From Roseburia hominis (lineage in GTDB: Bacteria; Bacillota; Clostridia; Lachnospirales; Lachnospiraceae): DNA of 64,000 bases. The notes beneath the pieces were generated by a model that was not told the DNA's origin, did not search any database, and worked only from the letters and a program-made list of their open reading frames with translations. The stretch covers positions 62,001 through 126,000 of the forward strand of contig JAETOE010000002.1 in assembly GCA_021771815.1 (NCBI GenBank), read 5' to 3'. The position numbers and the translations under genes are program-made. Shown in pieces: positions 53,731 to 61,086 of the stretch. Within the stretch, counting starts at the first letter, position 1. Each line of letters begins with the position of its first letter.

Positions 53731-54129
53731 CTATTTCCCGCCTGCTGCCAGAATTGTTCTTTCCTGCTGCAAATATTCTTCCAGAATCTGCGTTGCAGCC
53801 GCTCCGCCCCAGCATACTTCTACTTTGTAGCCTTCGCTTTTCAGAAAGCGGATCCATTCGTTCTGATTGTCCGTTGTCTTGTTCTTGCCGTATTTCATTT
53901 CGATATACAGCCCAGCAAAGCCGCCGCGCGGACACGGAAGGCACAGATCCGGCACGCCTGCTTTCACTCCCATAGCTTTGAATCGTGCTGCTTCCGCCGC
54001 ATTCCTTTTCCCGCCGTTCGGCACATGGAAAAGCATTTTCAGTTCGGGGAATCTTCCAGTGTTCCAGTTCGCCCAGTCAATGACGCCCATTTGTTCTGTG
54101 TCTTCCCCGCGTTTCAAATTACCGTACAT
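53731..54129 (-). CDS. VRR-NUC nuclease
   Basis: The 132-residue protein has the VRR-NUC/PD-(D/E)XK pattern: VPNGGKRN, GVPDLCLPCPRGG (catalytic Asp) and LYIEMKYGKN (Glu-x-Lys), then TDNQNEWI. These nucleases are common in phage replication modules and may process branched DNA. Confidence 0.88.
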   Translation of the reverse strand: MYGNLKRGEDTEQMGVIDWANWNTGRFPELKMLFHVPNGGKRNAAEAARFKAMGVKAGVPDLCLPCPRGGFAGLYIEMKYGKNKTTDNQNEWIRFLKSEGYKVEVCWGGAAATQILEEYLQQERTILAAGGK

Positions 54130-54400
54130 TTGCGCTGCTTCCTTTCACTCTTTTTTGCCAGCGTATGAACCTATAGAAGACGCGCCATTCTTCCTTCGTG
54201 GTCAAACGCCTATAATTCAAATACTTTCTGACGTTCAGTGTGTATGCCTTGACGTCTTCGTCGCCTTCAACATTCGCTTTTAACATTTTACTGGGTGAAA
54301 TAATACCCAGCAGCCCTTTGAACCCGCTTGCGCGAATTCTCTTCGGGGCTTTCGGTCTTTTGCTGGTTTCCCAGTCTTCATTGATTTTTCTGTTTTTCAT
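54119..54400 (-). CDS. Small basic phage protein (93 aa)
   Basis: Start MKNRKINEDWE (54400) lies 21 nt before the stop of the upstream gene; a longer frame to 54475 exists. Lys/Arg-rich, helical, no family recognised. Confidence 0.5.
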   Translation of the reverse strand: MKNRKINEDWETSKRPKAPKRIRASGFKGLLGIISPSKMLKANVEGDEDVKAYTLNVRKYLNYRRLTTKEEWRVFYRFIRWQKRVKGSSANVR

Positions 54401-54803
54401 AGCTGCCTTCGCTTTCTTCGGTGTAGGCTGGTTCCCCGTGTTGGTATTCGCCCACCAGCCAGCCGCCGCACTCAATTTGTATCTGGTGTCCGTCCGTTCC
54501 GTCGTTTAGAATCTCAATTTCCCCGAAATAGCCATAAGTCCCGCCGTCCGGCGTGTATATTGTGATACTGCCTTCCGTTTCCGGCTTTGGTATTTCGATA
54601 GACAACGGCTTCCCCCGCTCTCGTTCAATCTGTGCTGCCAGTTCTTCGTCAGTACGCGGCGGCTGTGCCTGCGCTCTATACCAGATAAACAGCATAAACA
54701 GCAACAGCCCCGCAAGACTCAACGCAATAATCGCCGCGATCTGCGTCAGTGCCTTCAATACCTTGTTTTCTCTCCGTCTTTGTTCTTTTGTCGTTCTTTT
54801 CAT
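54378..54803 (-). CDS. Membrane-anchored phage protein (141 aa)
   Basis: A basic N terminus precedes one hydrophobic helix (about 20-45), then a long outward-facing acidic domain with repeated TYGYFGEIEIL and HQIQIECGG. The second half is beta-rich. Function unknown; could be a surface or superinfection-exclusion factor, which is speculation. Confidence 0.6.
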   Translation of the reverse strand: MKRTTKEQRRRENKVLKALTQIAAIIALSLAGLLLFMLFIWYRAQAQPPRTDEELAAQIERERGKPLSIEIPKPETEGSITIYTPDGGTYGYFGEIEILNDGTDGHQIQIECGGWLVGEYQHGEPAYTEESEGSYEKQKNQ

Positions 54804-55376
54804 GTCCTTTCTTCTGTTTCACTCCCTTCTTGCAACGGTTTTTCATATTCTTTCAGCTGTTCGACGATCAGATCCTTCGGCAAAATGCCCTTGCAGAAGT
54901 AAACCGTCGCGAAGCTTGCGCCACGCTTGTATTTGTCCATACTGTCGGGACTATGGAATGCGATTCTTTTGTCGAATGACAGCAGCTGAATTCCCTGCTT
55001 AAAATATTCATACCGTGACACGCCTTGCAGCGAATTCAACGGCAGCAATATTGCGAACGGCTTCCCCAGTTCGCACAGACGCTTCAAAACTTCGTCTTTC
55101 TTCGTGAACGGCGGATTTGAAACAATAATGTCATAGCCGCCTTCTGGCTCATATTCGAAGAAGTCCTGCCCGTCTTCTATGCTGCTTCTGACCACTTGCC
55201 ACCCCCCCCCGCTTGAATGTCTGGAAGAACGCCGACCAGTCACGATCGAACGGACACCAGATCTTCATGTCTTTGGGTATGTATTTCGCAATAGGATCCA
55301 CCGCATAGAACGGCGTGTATTGTTCATTGCTTCCAGCGTCCCTTTTCGCCTTCAAATATCCTTTGTTCAATCCCAT
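54800..55376 (-). pseudogene. Methyltransferase-like protein split by a frameshift in a G9 tract
   Basis: Two overlapping frames together make one ~190-residue protein. The first (55376) has MGLNKGYLKAKRDAGSNEQY and IWCPFDRDWSAFF; the second has DIIVSNPPFTKKDEV (class I methyltransferase NPPF motif) and ILLPLNSLQG. The break is at 55202-55210, nine Gs on the coding strand; eight would restore a single frame with KRGGWQVV. It may be phase-variable, decayed, or a sequencing error. NPPF suggests modification of an amino group on a nucleic acid base. Confidence 0.8.
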
Positions 55377-55381
55377 GTCTT

Positions 55382-56200
55382 TTATTTCCTTTCTGCCTGC
55401 TTGTTTTCTGTGATTTCGATTTCGCCCGTTTCCAGATTCAGCTTGTATGTATCGCGCTGCTTCTTTCTGCGCCTGCTGCCGTCGAAAATCAATGTGTATG
55501 TGAAGTACATGAAGCCCGTGAATTCATGCCATGCTTCCTTCACGCTTTCTTTGTCCAGATACCAGCCGGAAGGGATCGTGATTGTGTGATTATATGCGTT
55601 CCTGCTTCGCACCGTCTTTCGTTCCGGCTCTGGGATCACAAGGTTCTTGCTGCTGTTGTACCTCTTGCCCCCGAAGCCCTCTGCCGTCTTCATGGTCTTT
55701 TCAGAATACTTCACGAAGTATGCTGCAAGCTTTGAATACTGCCCGCTGTCGTCCATAGGTTTTATTGTGATCCAGCCCTTTTTCCACAGCTTCTTCAACG
55801 CCTGCGTGTCAACATGGTTTATGCACATATGAATGTGCGCTGCTCCGCGCTGCCCCACTTCTGGAACCCAGACATATTTCGCAACCGTTCCTGCCTTCTT
55901 CTGCTCTCTTCTCAATCCACGAAGCAGCTTGTCAACGTCCGACCGAAGATCTTCTGGTGCTTCTGGTCTGTTATCTTTCGAATAACTGAATGTTATATAC
56001 TGGCACGTTCCGTCGAAGTTCTCATTCAAGATCCACGTCAGCTTTTTGATTGCCTGCCTGCTGTTCACTTTCTTCTGCGCTTCGCTGGTCTTATTCTCTT
56101 TCTGTCTTCTGGATCCTTCCTTCATGTCAGCACGAATGCTGTAATAAAACGTGAATTGCTTCGTTTTTCCTGCTTTGCATATCTCTCTCTTATATGGCAT
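55382..56200 (-). CDS. HUH replication-initiator-like protein (Rep)
   Basis: The 272-residue protein has the HUH-type metal motif AAHIHMCIN (His122, His124) and a downstream YFVKYSEK (Tyr161/165), as in rolling-circle Rep proteins and their phage relatives. It could nick the phage origin and start replication. An origin is not obvious. It sits upstream of the split methyltransferase gene. Confidence 0.78.
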   Translation of the reverse strand: MPYKREICKAGKTKQFTFYYSIRADMKEGSRRQKENKTSEAQKKVNSRQAIKKLTWILNENFDGTCQYITFSYSKDNRPEAPEDLRSDVDKLLRGLRREQKKAGTVAKYVWVPEVGQRGAAHIHMCINHVDTQALKKLWKKGWITIKPMDDSGQYSKLAAYFVKYSEKTMKTAEGFGGKRYNSSKNLVIPEPERKTVRSRNAYNHTITIPSGWYLDKESVKEAWHEFTGFMYFTYTLIFDGSRRRKKQRDTYKLNLETGEIEITENKQAERK

Positions 56201-56417
56201 GTGTCACAACCCCTTTTGTCGGTAAAATAATAAACTTAACAAGTCACCCACGCGGGCTTTTTCCCGCATATTTGTTGACTTTTCGGCACACATGCTATAT
56301 AATATTTTTAACGGTTTTATTATTTATGTGTACCGCTTAGAAGTATTTGAATTCCCGTTCAAATGCTTCTTTTTTTGTTCAGTTTTTTTCGTCGGTTGTG
56401 ATTTTCTTCGCATGTGC
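56201..56417. promoter_or_regulatory. Intergenic region upstream of the Rep-like gene
   Basis: No gene is seen. It contains a GCGGG-type hairpin (GCGGGCTTTTTCCCGC, about 56253-56268) and A/T-rich DNA with -10-like elements. It could hold the early promoter or replication origin for the HUH protein, but no clear nick site was identified. Confidence 0.35.
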
Positions 56418-56807
56418 TTACTGTTCGAACGAATTCGTGTCAGATACTTCGCGCACGACTTTGATTTTGTCTTTTGCCATTTGCATGATCCGGCACTTCA
56501 AGCCCGTTCTGATAGTGATTGTCATATTCTTTGCCCGCTTATCGCAGACAAGATCAATCACGCCTTTGATCGTGCTGATCACCGCTTCCGGCTGTGAATA
56601 ATTCCCCGCGCCTTCCCCGAATAATTCATCAACACGCTGCTTTGCCTTTTCTCTCCGCTGCGCTGCTTCTTGATACACCTTCGCTTCATCACATTCACAG
56701 TGAAGCGTCGCGCACTCTTCCAGCTGCGGATCTGTCATTTCTTCGCTGTTTTCGATCATGTGCTGCTGCCCGCAGAATCTACATGCCCCAGTTTTTGCCA
56801 TTTTCAT
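56418..56807 (-). CDS. Small zinc-ribbon phage protein (129 aa)
   Basis: The N terminus has CRFCGQQHMI and a second pair CATLHCECDE, likely a zinc-binding domain. The rest is helical and basic. Overlaps the HAD gene by 29 nt. Start is MKMAKTG or MAKTG. Unknown function. Confidence 0.6.
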   Translation of the reverse strand: MKMAKTGACRFCGQQHMIENSEEMTDPQLEECATLHCECDEAKVYQEAAQRREKAKQRVDELFGEGAGNYSQPEAVISTIKGVIDLVCDKRAKNMTITIRTGLKCRIMQMAKDKIKVVREVSDTNSFEQ

Positions 56808-57219
56808 TCGCTCCTTTCTTCATTCTCTTCAACCTTTCCTTCAAGAATCTGTGGTTTATCCGTCGAATTGCCCTTCTGTACAGTCTGGAAGCGTCACGCA
56901 TAGCTTTCGGCGACCAAGCTTTGTCGTCTATGTATTCATGTGCGAATATCTTCCGGCTGTCATTTCCGAACTTTTCAACATTTTCCGGCACGTTCTCATT
57001 GATATAGTCAAATTCAAGTCCATGCTTCTTGCAGAATTCCACCGCTGCTGTCAAGTCTTCACCGCAACGGCACGTCCACAGAATCAGAATATCGCCGCGT
57101 GCCTTGATCATTTTACAAGTGAAGAACATTGACCAGTTTGGCTTGATTATCTCTGGGAACTTTGTTTCTGCCAGCGTCCCGTCGAAGTCTACAGCATAGA
57201 TCTTTTTGTATGCCCTCAC
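56779..57219 (-). CDS. HAD-like hydrolase
   Basis: The 146-residue protein begins with the HAD catalytic motif YAVDFDGTL (nucleophile Asp and general acid Asp), has LILWTCRCGE (motif II) and later FAHEYIDDKA (motif IV). Probably a phage phosphatase of the nucleotidase-like group. Overlaps neighbouring genes by 4 and 29 nt. Confidence 0.78.
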   Translation of the reverse strand: MRAYKKIYAVDFDGTLAETKFPEIIKPNWSMFFTCKMIKARGDILILWTCRCGEDLTAAVEFCKKHGLEFDYINENVPENVEKFGNDSRKIFAHEYIDDKAWSPKAMRDASRLYRRAIRRINHRFLKERLKRMKKGANENGKNWGM

Positions 57220-57569
57220 TGTGCCACCGCCCTTCGGAAATGGCGCATGATTGCTTGCAGATTGATCTTGTCCACTTTCTTGATCGTATCTTCGCCCATT
57301 GTCCCCAACATATCCACAAGATCTTGAAGTTCCCTTGCGTCAATCAGATCGTGCATGAACATTGCATTCGCATAACCGACCGCGATCGCCGTCTTGACCA
57401 GAACTTCGTCGTGTTCGTCTGCTAACAAAATGCCGCGTGCCTGCTGCATAATGATTTCCATGTCTTTTGCCTGCCTTTGGGTGCTTCCCCGCCGCGCTTT
57501 GATAAAAACCGTCTTGATCTTCGCTTTGCCTTCTATGTCTTTCGTGTCCTTACTTGTAAAACCCTTCAT
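57216..57569 (-). CDS. Phage protein of unknown function (117 aa)
   Basis: Helical protein in the replication module; it overlaps the HAD gene by 4 nt. Includes MQQARGILLADEHDEVLVKTA and DARELQDLVDMLG. No family recognised. Confidence 0.6.
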   Translation of the reverse strand: MKGFTSKDTKDIEGKAKIKTVFIKARRGSTQRQAKDMEIIMQQARGILLADEHDEVLVKTAIAVGYANAMFMHDLIDARELQDLVDMLGTMGEDTIKKVDKINLQAIMRHFRRAVAQ

Positions 57570-57598
57570 TTTGTGCTTTCCTTCCTTTCTGTGCTGAA

Positions 57599-58291
57599 TT
57601 AGTTTGCTTCTGCGGCTGGATCCTCTGTTTCCGCTCCGGCTTCCTCTGCCGCTGCCGTGTCGTCGCCAAAATCAACGCCCAGCTGTACAACAGAAACTTC
57701 ATACGCAGTCATTAAATACGGCGTTGCGCCTTCGATCTGCTTCTGATAATCTCTTGACTGGAAACGCCCTTCTACTTCGACATAAGTGCCTTTTTTTATG
57801 TTCTCCATTGCGTCCGCCACATTCTGCCAGCAAATGCAGGGAATGAAGCTGACGCTTCCGCGCCTTCCTTTGACCGAAACCATAATGTCGGCAATGTGTG
57901 TCCCCTTTGCAGTCTGGCGCACGCGCGGTTCCTTGCAAATGTGACCACACAACTTCACTTCGTTCAGCTTGCTTTCAACCTTTTCCAGCAGCTGCATTTT
58001 CTCTGCTGCAATAAAGATCTTCACAGTCGGCGCAGTTGGTACGATTTCTTTTTCATTCTCTGTTCTGATTTCCCCGCGCAGTCTGATTGCTGATCCGTCG
58101 TCCAGCTTTTCAAAGTCTTCCTGCGCGATTGCAGATCCTTCGAACTGCAAGATCAGAATGTCTTCCGTTCCGCTCTTTCTTTCTGCCACAATCTTTGTTT
58201 CGAATTTTCGACGTTCAAATTCTGACGCGTCAAGAATCATCTGCGGCTTTCCTTTGATCACTCCTGCGATCTTGATTTTGTTGTTTCTCAT
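57599..58291 (-). CDS. Tandem OB-fold protein, SSB-like
   Basis: The 230-residue protein has two OB-like halves. The second (about 115-205) shows LCGHICKEPRVRQTAKG, VKGRRGSVSFIPCICW and GTYVEVEGRFQSRDY, the pattern of SSB folds. The acidic C terminus is rich in Ala/Glu. It is distinct from the SSB at 51129 and could serve recombination. Confidence 0.8.
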   Translation of the reverse strand: MRNNKIKIAGVIKGKPQMILDASEFERRKFETKIVAERKSGTEDILILQFEGSAIAQEDFEKLDDGSAIRLRGEIRTENEKEIVPTAPTVKIFIAAEKMQLLEKVESKLNEVKLCGHICKEPRVRQTAKGTHIADIMVSVKGRRGSVSFIPCICWQNVADAMENIKKGTYVEVEGRFQSRDYQKQIEGATPYLMTAYEVSVVQLGVDFGDDTAAAEEAGAETEDPAAEAN

Positions 58292-58363
58292 TTCTTTTTC
58301 TGTCCTTTCGATTTTATTTTGAATTTGCCGTCGATCGTGATTCCCTTCGTCTGCTTCTTTCCG

Positions 58364-58648
58364 TCAAATATGTATTGTGTAGTACAGCGACATTTGAAGA
58401 TCGCTGAAACTATACTGCGCCGTTTCTTCTGGCTGGATCGGGGGGCGAAGCCCCTTCCCTTTCCATTGTTTGTGCGTTATTTCTGGAACCGCACGAAATT
58501 TTTTCACTTCTTCTGCGCCCGTCAATTCAGCGTTGTCTTGTTTGAAGTTCCCCAAATATCCGACATACTTCGTTTCGCCGCCCTTTACAATCCGCAGACG
58601 GTCTGAATTATTCAGAAGACGCAGAAAATCATTCAATGTTATTTGCAT
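58364..58648 (-). CDS. Phage protein of unknown function (94 aa)
   Basis: Start MQITLNDFL (58648) follows AAAGGGAG; the longer frame is not used. Overlaps the DNA glycosylase gene by 10 nt. Contains ETKYVGYLGNFKQDNAE and an end QYSFSDLQMSLYY. Function unknown. Confidence 0.6.
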   Translation of the reverse strand: MQITLNDFLRLLNNSDRLRIVKGGETKYVGYLGNFKQDNAELTGAEEVKKFRAVPEITHKQWKGKGLRPPIQPEETAQYSFSDLQMSLYYTIHI

Positions 58649-59478
58649 GTATTCTCCCTTTCTGGAAGTCCATGCCGTCTGACGTATGCAAACAAATACT
58701 GCTGGACTATGCCTGCATAATCGGGAAAATTTTCTTGTATATAGCCTTGTCCGAAATAGTCTTCGATTTTCTGAACCCATGTGTCGATCGGATAGCTTTC
58801 ATATTGTCCCAGACCGAAAAGGCAAATACATTCCGCCACTTTGTCGCCCGCTCCGCAAAAATTCTTCAAAACCAGCTTCGCTGTGTCGTGATCCAGTCGT
58901 GCCAGCTTGTGAAGGCTTACTGCTCCACTGGCTACAACCCGCGCCGCCGTTATGATCTGCTTGTCCCGATAACCGAAGCCCAGCGCACGCAAGTCTTCCG
59001 GCGTTGCGGTTGCAAGTGCTTCCGGCGTTGGAAATTCCGTGAATTCTACCCCTTCTGTCTGTTTCCGGCAGCCGTACTTTTCGCACAGCCTTTCGATCAG
59101 CGTCGTTGCTCTTGCTATGCTGATATTTTGTGCGGTCAAGAATGTGATCAGCATTTCCCATGCTGTCTGCCGAAGAATCCGAATTCCCGCGCCCTCTGCC
59201 ACTGCGTCTGCAATTATTCCGCCTTTTTCGGCTGCGGCTGCCTTTATGCCCTCATAGTCTGCGCCGCCGTCAATGTCAAAGTAATTCGCCCATAATGTTA
59301 TGAAATCGAACTGTGTGCATGACAGTTCGAAGCAGTTTTCTTCGATTTCTTCAATTTGCAAATATTCCCCGTATGCTACGATAGAATATTTCTTTCCGCT
59401 TTCGTCAAGCTGCTTCCAGCGAAAGCACTGACCGCTTTCGGCGATCTGCTTCAAATTCATGTTGATTCTTTCAATCAT
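58639..59478 (-). CDS. DNA glycosylase, OGG1/AlkA (HhH-GPD) type
   Basis: The 279-residue protein has the OGG1-type N-terminal GQCFRWKQLDES motif, a helix-hairpin-helix FCGAGDKVAECICLFGLG with Lys213, and the catalytic PIDTW (Asp232). These two residues act in excision of oxidised guanine. It is unusual in a prophage. The start at 59478 shares its A with the upstream TGA stop. A short upstream ATG variant is judged spurious. Confidence 0.9.
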   Translation of the reverse strand: MIERINMNLKQIAESGQCFRWKQLDESGKKYSIVAYGEYLQIEEIEENCFELSCTQFDFITLWANYFDIDGGADYEGIKAAAAEKGGIIADAVAEGAGIRILRQTAWEMLITFLTAQNISIARATTLIERLCEKYGCRKQTEGVEFTEFPTPEALATATPEDLRALGFGYRDKQIITAARVVASGAVSLHKLARLDHDTAKLVLKNFCGAGDKVAECICLFGLGQYESYPIDTWVQKIEDYFGQGYIQENFPDYAGIVQQYLFAYVRRHGLPERENTCK

Positions 59479-59702
59479 CACGCCACCGCCTTTCCGCGGA
59501 TCCGCGCCAGTTCCGCTGCTACGTCTGCCCCGCTGTACTGCGCCAGAAGTCCTGCGCTGATCTGGTACGTCCATTTTGAAGACATTTTCAACGCGGTTCC
59601 GATCGGCAGCTGCTTTTGCTGCATTCCGATTCTGACAAACTGCTGTGACACATGAAGAATTGCTGCTGCTTCCTGCACTGTGATTTTTCCGATCATTTTC
59701 AC
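59478..59702 (-). CDS. Small HTH / excisionase-like protein
   Basis: The 74-residue protein has a helix-turn-helix of the excisionase/MerR-like type: ITVQEAAAILHVSQQFVRIGMQQKQLPIG. It precedes the glycosylase gene with coupled start. It lies away from the integrase, so a regulatory role is as likely as excision. Confidence 0.72.
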   Translation of the reverse strand: MKMIGKITVQEAAAILHVSQQFVRIGMQQKQLPIGTALKMSSKWTYQISAGLLAQYSGADVAAELARIRGKAVA

Positions 59703-59726
59703 TCTTCCTTTCGTCGTTTGTGATTT

Positions 59727-59747
59727 CCCGCCGCACTACGCGGCGGG
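59727..59747. other. DGR hairpin/cruciform downstream of VR2
   Basis: A perfect 8-bp stem CCCGCCGC/GCGGCGGG with a 5-nt loop (59727-59747) lies 29 nt beyond the VR2 end. It matches in place and GC-rich form the hairpin after VR1, and both share GTGATTCAAGATTA nearby. There is no U run on the coding strand. Confidence 0.8.
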
Positions 59748-59763
59748 ATTCTGTGATTCAAGA

Positions 59764-60411
59764 TTAAATTTCGAAGCAGAGGGGGACGCCAAGCGGCGTC
59801 GAAGCACTGATGTGGCCGGGATAACCAACGTTGCCGACAAAACAAAAGTCCGTCGTGTTCGACGCGTGCGGGGACTCACACCAAAACCAATCCGTGTCCG
59901 TTCCTTCTTCGCCGATCTTCTTCATTCTGTTTCTTCTGTCCTTAAAGAACGGGAACTGCTCTTCCCCTTCAATGTGCCTTGCGAAGATCTCCCGTCCGTG
60001 GATCTCATATTCAGACGGCAGCCACAGCTTGTCTTCACACTCCACAACTTCTTCGTATTCCTTCACATACTGTCTGCGAAGTGCTGGCTTGATAACTGCT
60101 GCCAGATCGTCGGGAAGAAGCGCGAATATCTCTGTGTTCAGCTTCTCCCGCAAGTCTGAATTCTTCCAGCCACAGTCATTCGTTCTTTTCTTGTTCATAG
60201 GCATTTCTTCTGAAAGACATTCCTTTGAAACGAACGCTGTGCGCTTTCCATTGCCCGCAGTCCTTACGACCTGCGCCGTGATCTTCTCCCCCGTTTTCAA
60301 TTCGAACTTTACTTCGTCGCCCAGATTCAGCTTGATCTTTCCTTCTTCAATCCCTGCTGCCAGTGCGCCCCAGTCTGTCTGCTGCTCCTGCTTTGTGATT
60401 AAAATTGCCAT
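59764..60411 (-). CDS. DGR target protein 2 (DUF6273-like), remote from the retroelement
   Basis: The 215-residue protein shares the DUF6273/C-lectin-like C terminus with target 1: KLWLPSEYEIHG and CESPHASNTT then ASTPLGVPLCFEI. It lacks the tail N-terminal part and instead starts MAILITKQEQQTDWGALAAG. Variable region is residues 177-212. It lies in the early replication region, so it may be a secreted or cytoplasmic binding protein rather than a tail protein. Confidence 0.9.
   Translation of the reverse strand: MAILITKQEQQTDWGALAAGIEEGKIKLNLGDEVKFELKTGEKITAQVVRTAGNGKRTAFVSKECLSEEMPMNKKRTNDCGWKNSDLREKLNTEIFALLPDDLAAVIKPALRRQYVKEYEEVVECEDKLWLPSEYEIHGREIFARHIEGEEQFPFFKDRRNRMKKIGEEGTDTDWFWCESPHASNTTDFCFVGNVGYPGHISASTPLGVPLCFEI
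59777..59883 (-). repeat. DGR variable repeat 2 (VR2)
   Basis: It matches 107 nt of TR (34494-34600) with 14 differences, all at TR coding-strand adenines. Beyond 59883 the sequence diverges at other bases, so the homology ends there. Only two of twelve template Asn codons remain Asn. Confidence 0.95.
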
Positions 60412-60447
60412 TGTGTTTCCTTCCTTTCCTTCGTTTTGATTTATGGA

Positions 60448-60747
60448 TCATGCCTTCTGGCTTGTTCCCGCTTCTCGCTCTGATTTCGTGCGGAATTCCT
60501 CTTTGTTGAAGAACTCTTCGTCACTGATCAAGTGCTGCCGCCACTGCTCCTGCTTGATTTTCTCGCTGATCGTGTACTTGCTGCCGATCTCCATAATTGT
60601 TTGAAACACGTTTTCGACCGTGTAATCTTTGAACGGGAACGAACCGTCTTCCCCTTTGTACTGCTGCCACTGCACTTTCAGTTCTTCCAGTGCTTCCAGT
60701 TCCCTTTCGCCGACCATGAATTCGACTTTTATTTTCTGATATTTCAT
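60448..60747 (-). CDS. Phage protein of unknown function (99 aa)
   Basis: Helical protein with KVEFMVGERELEALEELKVQW and YTVENVFQTIMEIGSKY. It lies immediately upstream of DGR target 2. No family recognised. Confidence 0.6.
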   Translation of the reverse strand: MKYQKIKVEFMVGERELEALEELKVQWQQYKGEDGSFPFKDYTVENVFQTIMEIGSKYTISEKIKQEQWRQHLISDEEFFNKEEFRTKSEREAGTSQKA

Positions 60748-60806
60748 TCCGCAACCCCTTTCGTCGTATGTGTAAATATTTTCTTTATTTTTTTATTGCT
60801 TTCTGA

Positions 60807-60812
60807 TATAAT
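60807..60812 (+). promoter_or_regulatory. -10 element (TATAAT) upstream of a small membrane protein
   Basis: A perfect TATAAT on the plus strand lies 40 nt before the small + strand gene. The -35 is weak. Direction opposes the early phage operon. Confidence 0.45.
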
Positions 60813-60852
60813 AGAAACGTGCTTTTCACGGGACGCAGAAAAGAAGGTCAAT

Positions 60853-61002
60853 ATGACTGTATTTTTGATTGTTGCAGCCGTTGTTGAACTGCTTCCGATT
60901 TTAATTTCAGCACTTTCGACGACAAAGCTTGAACTGCAATTCAAGCTTCACTTCCGACGAATATTCACTATTTCGACGAAAATTTCTGTAACTCAAAAAT
61001 AA
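60853..61002 (+). CDS. Small hydrophobic protein (49 aa), antisense orientation
   Basis: Start MTVFLIVAAVVELLPILISALST follows AAGAAGG at good spacing. It has one membrane helix and a basic tail (RRIFTISTK). Alone on the plus strand within the early region, with its own TATAAT. Size and layout recall type I toxin peptides, but no antisense RNA promoter was proven. Confidence 0.55.
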   Translation: MTVFLIVAAVVELLPILISALSTTKLELQFKLHFRRIFTISTKISVTQK

Positions 61003-61086
61003 TTCACACCCGCGCCCCGTTGTGGCACTCGGCGGCACTGTTCACAGCAGTGTCGCCATTCTATCTGATCGCGTTTCCAGCGCGTT

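Noticed and set aside
53537-53944. N-terminal extension of ParA
   Set aside because: Arg/Ser-rich shadow of the VRR-NUC and zinc-finger genes; ParA begins at MKIISVINLKGG.
58639-59736. 365-residue version of the DNA glycosylase
   Set aside because: The first 86 residues are the wrong frame of the HTH gene; the start at 59478 is coupled to its stop.
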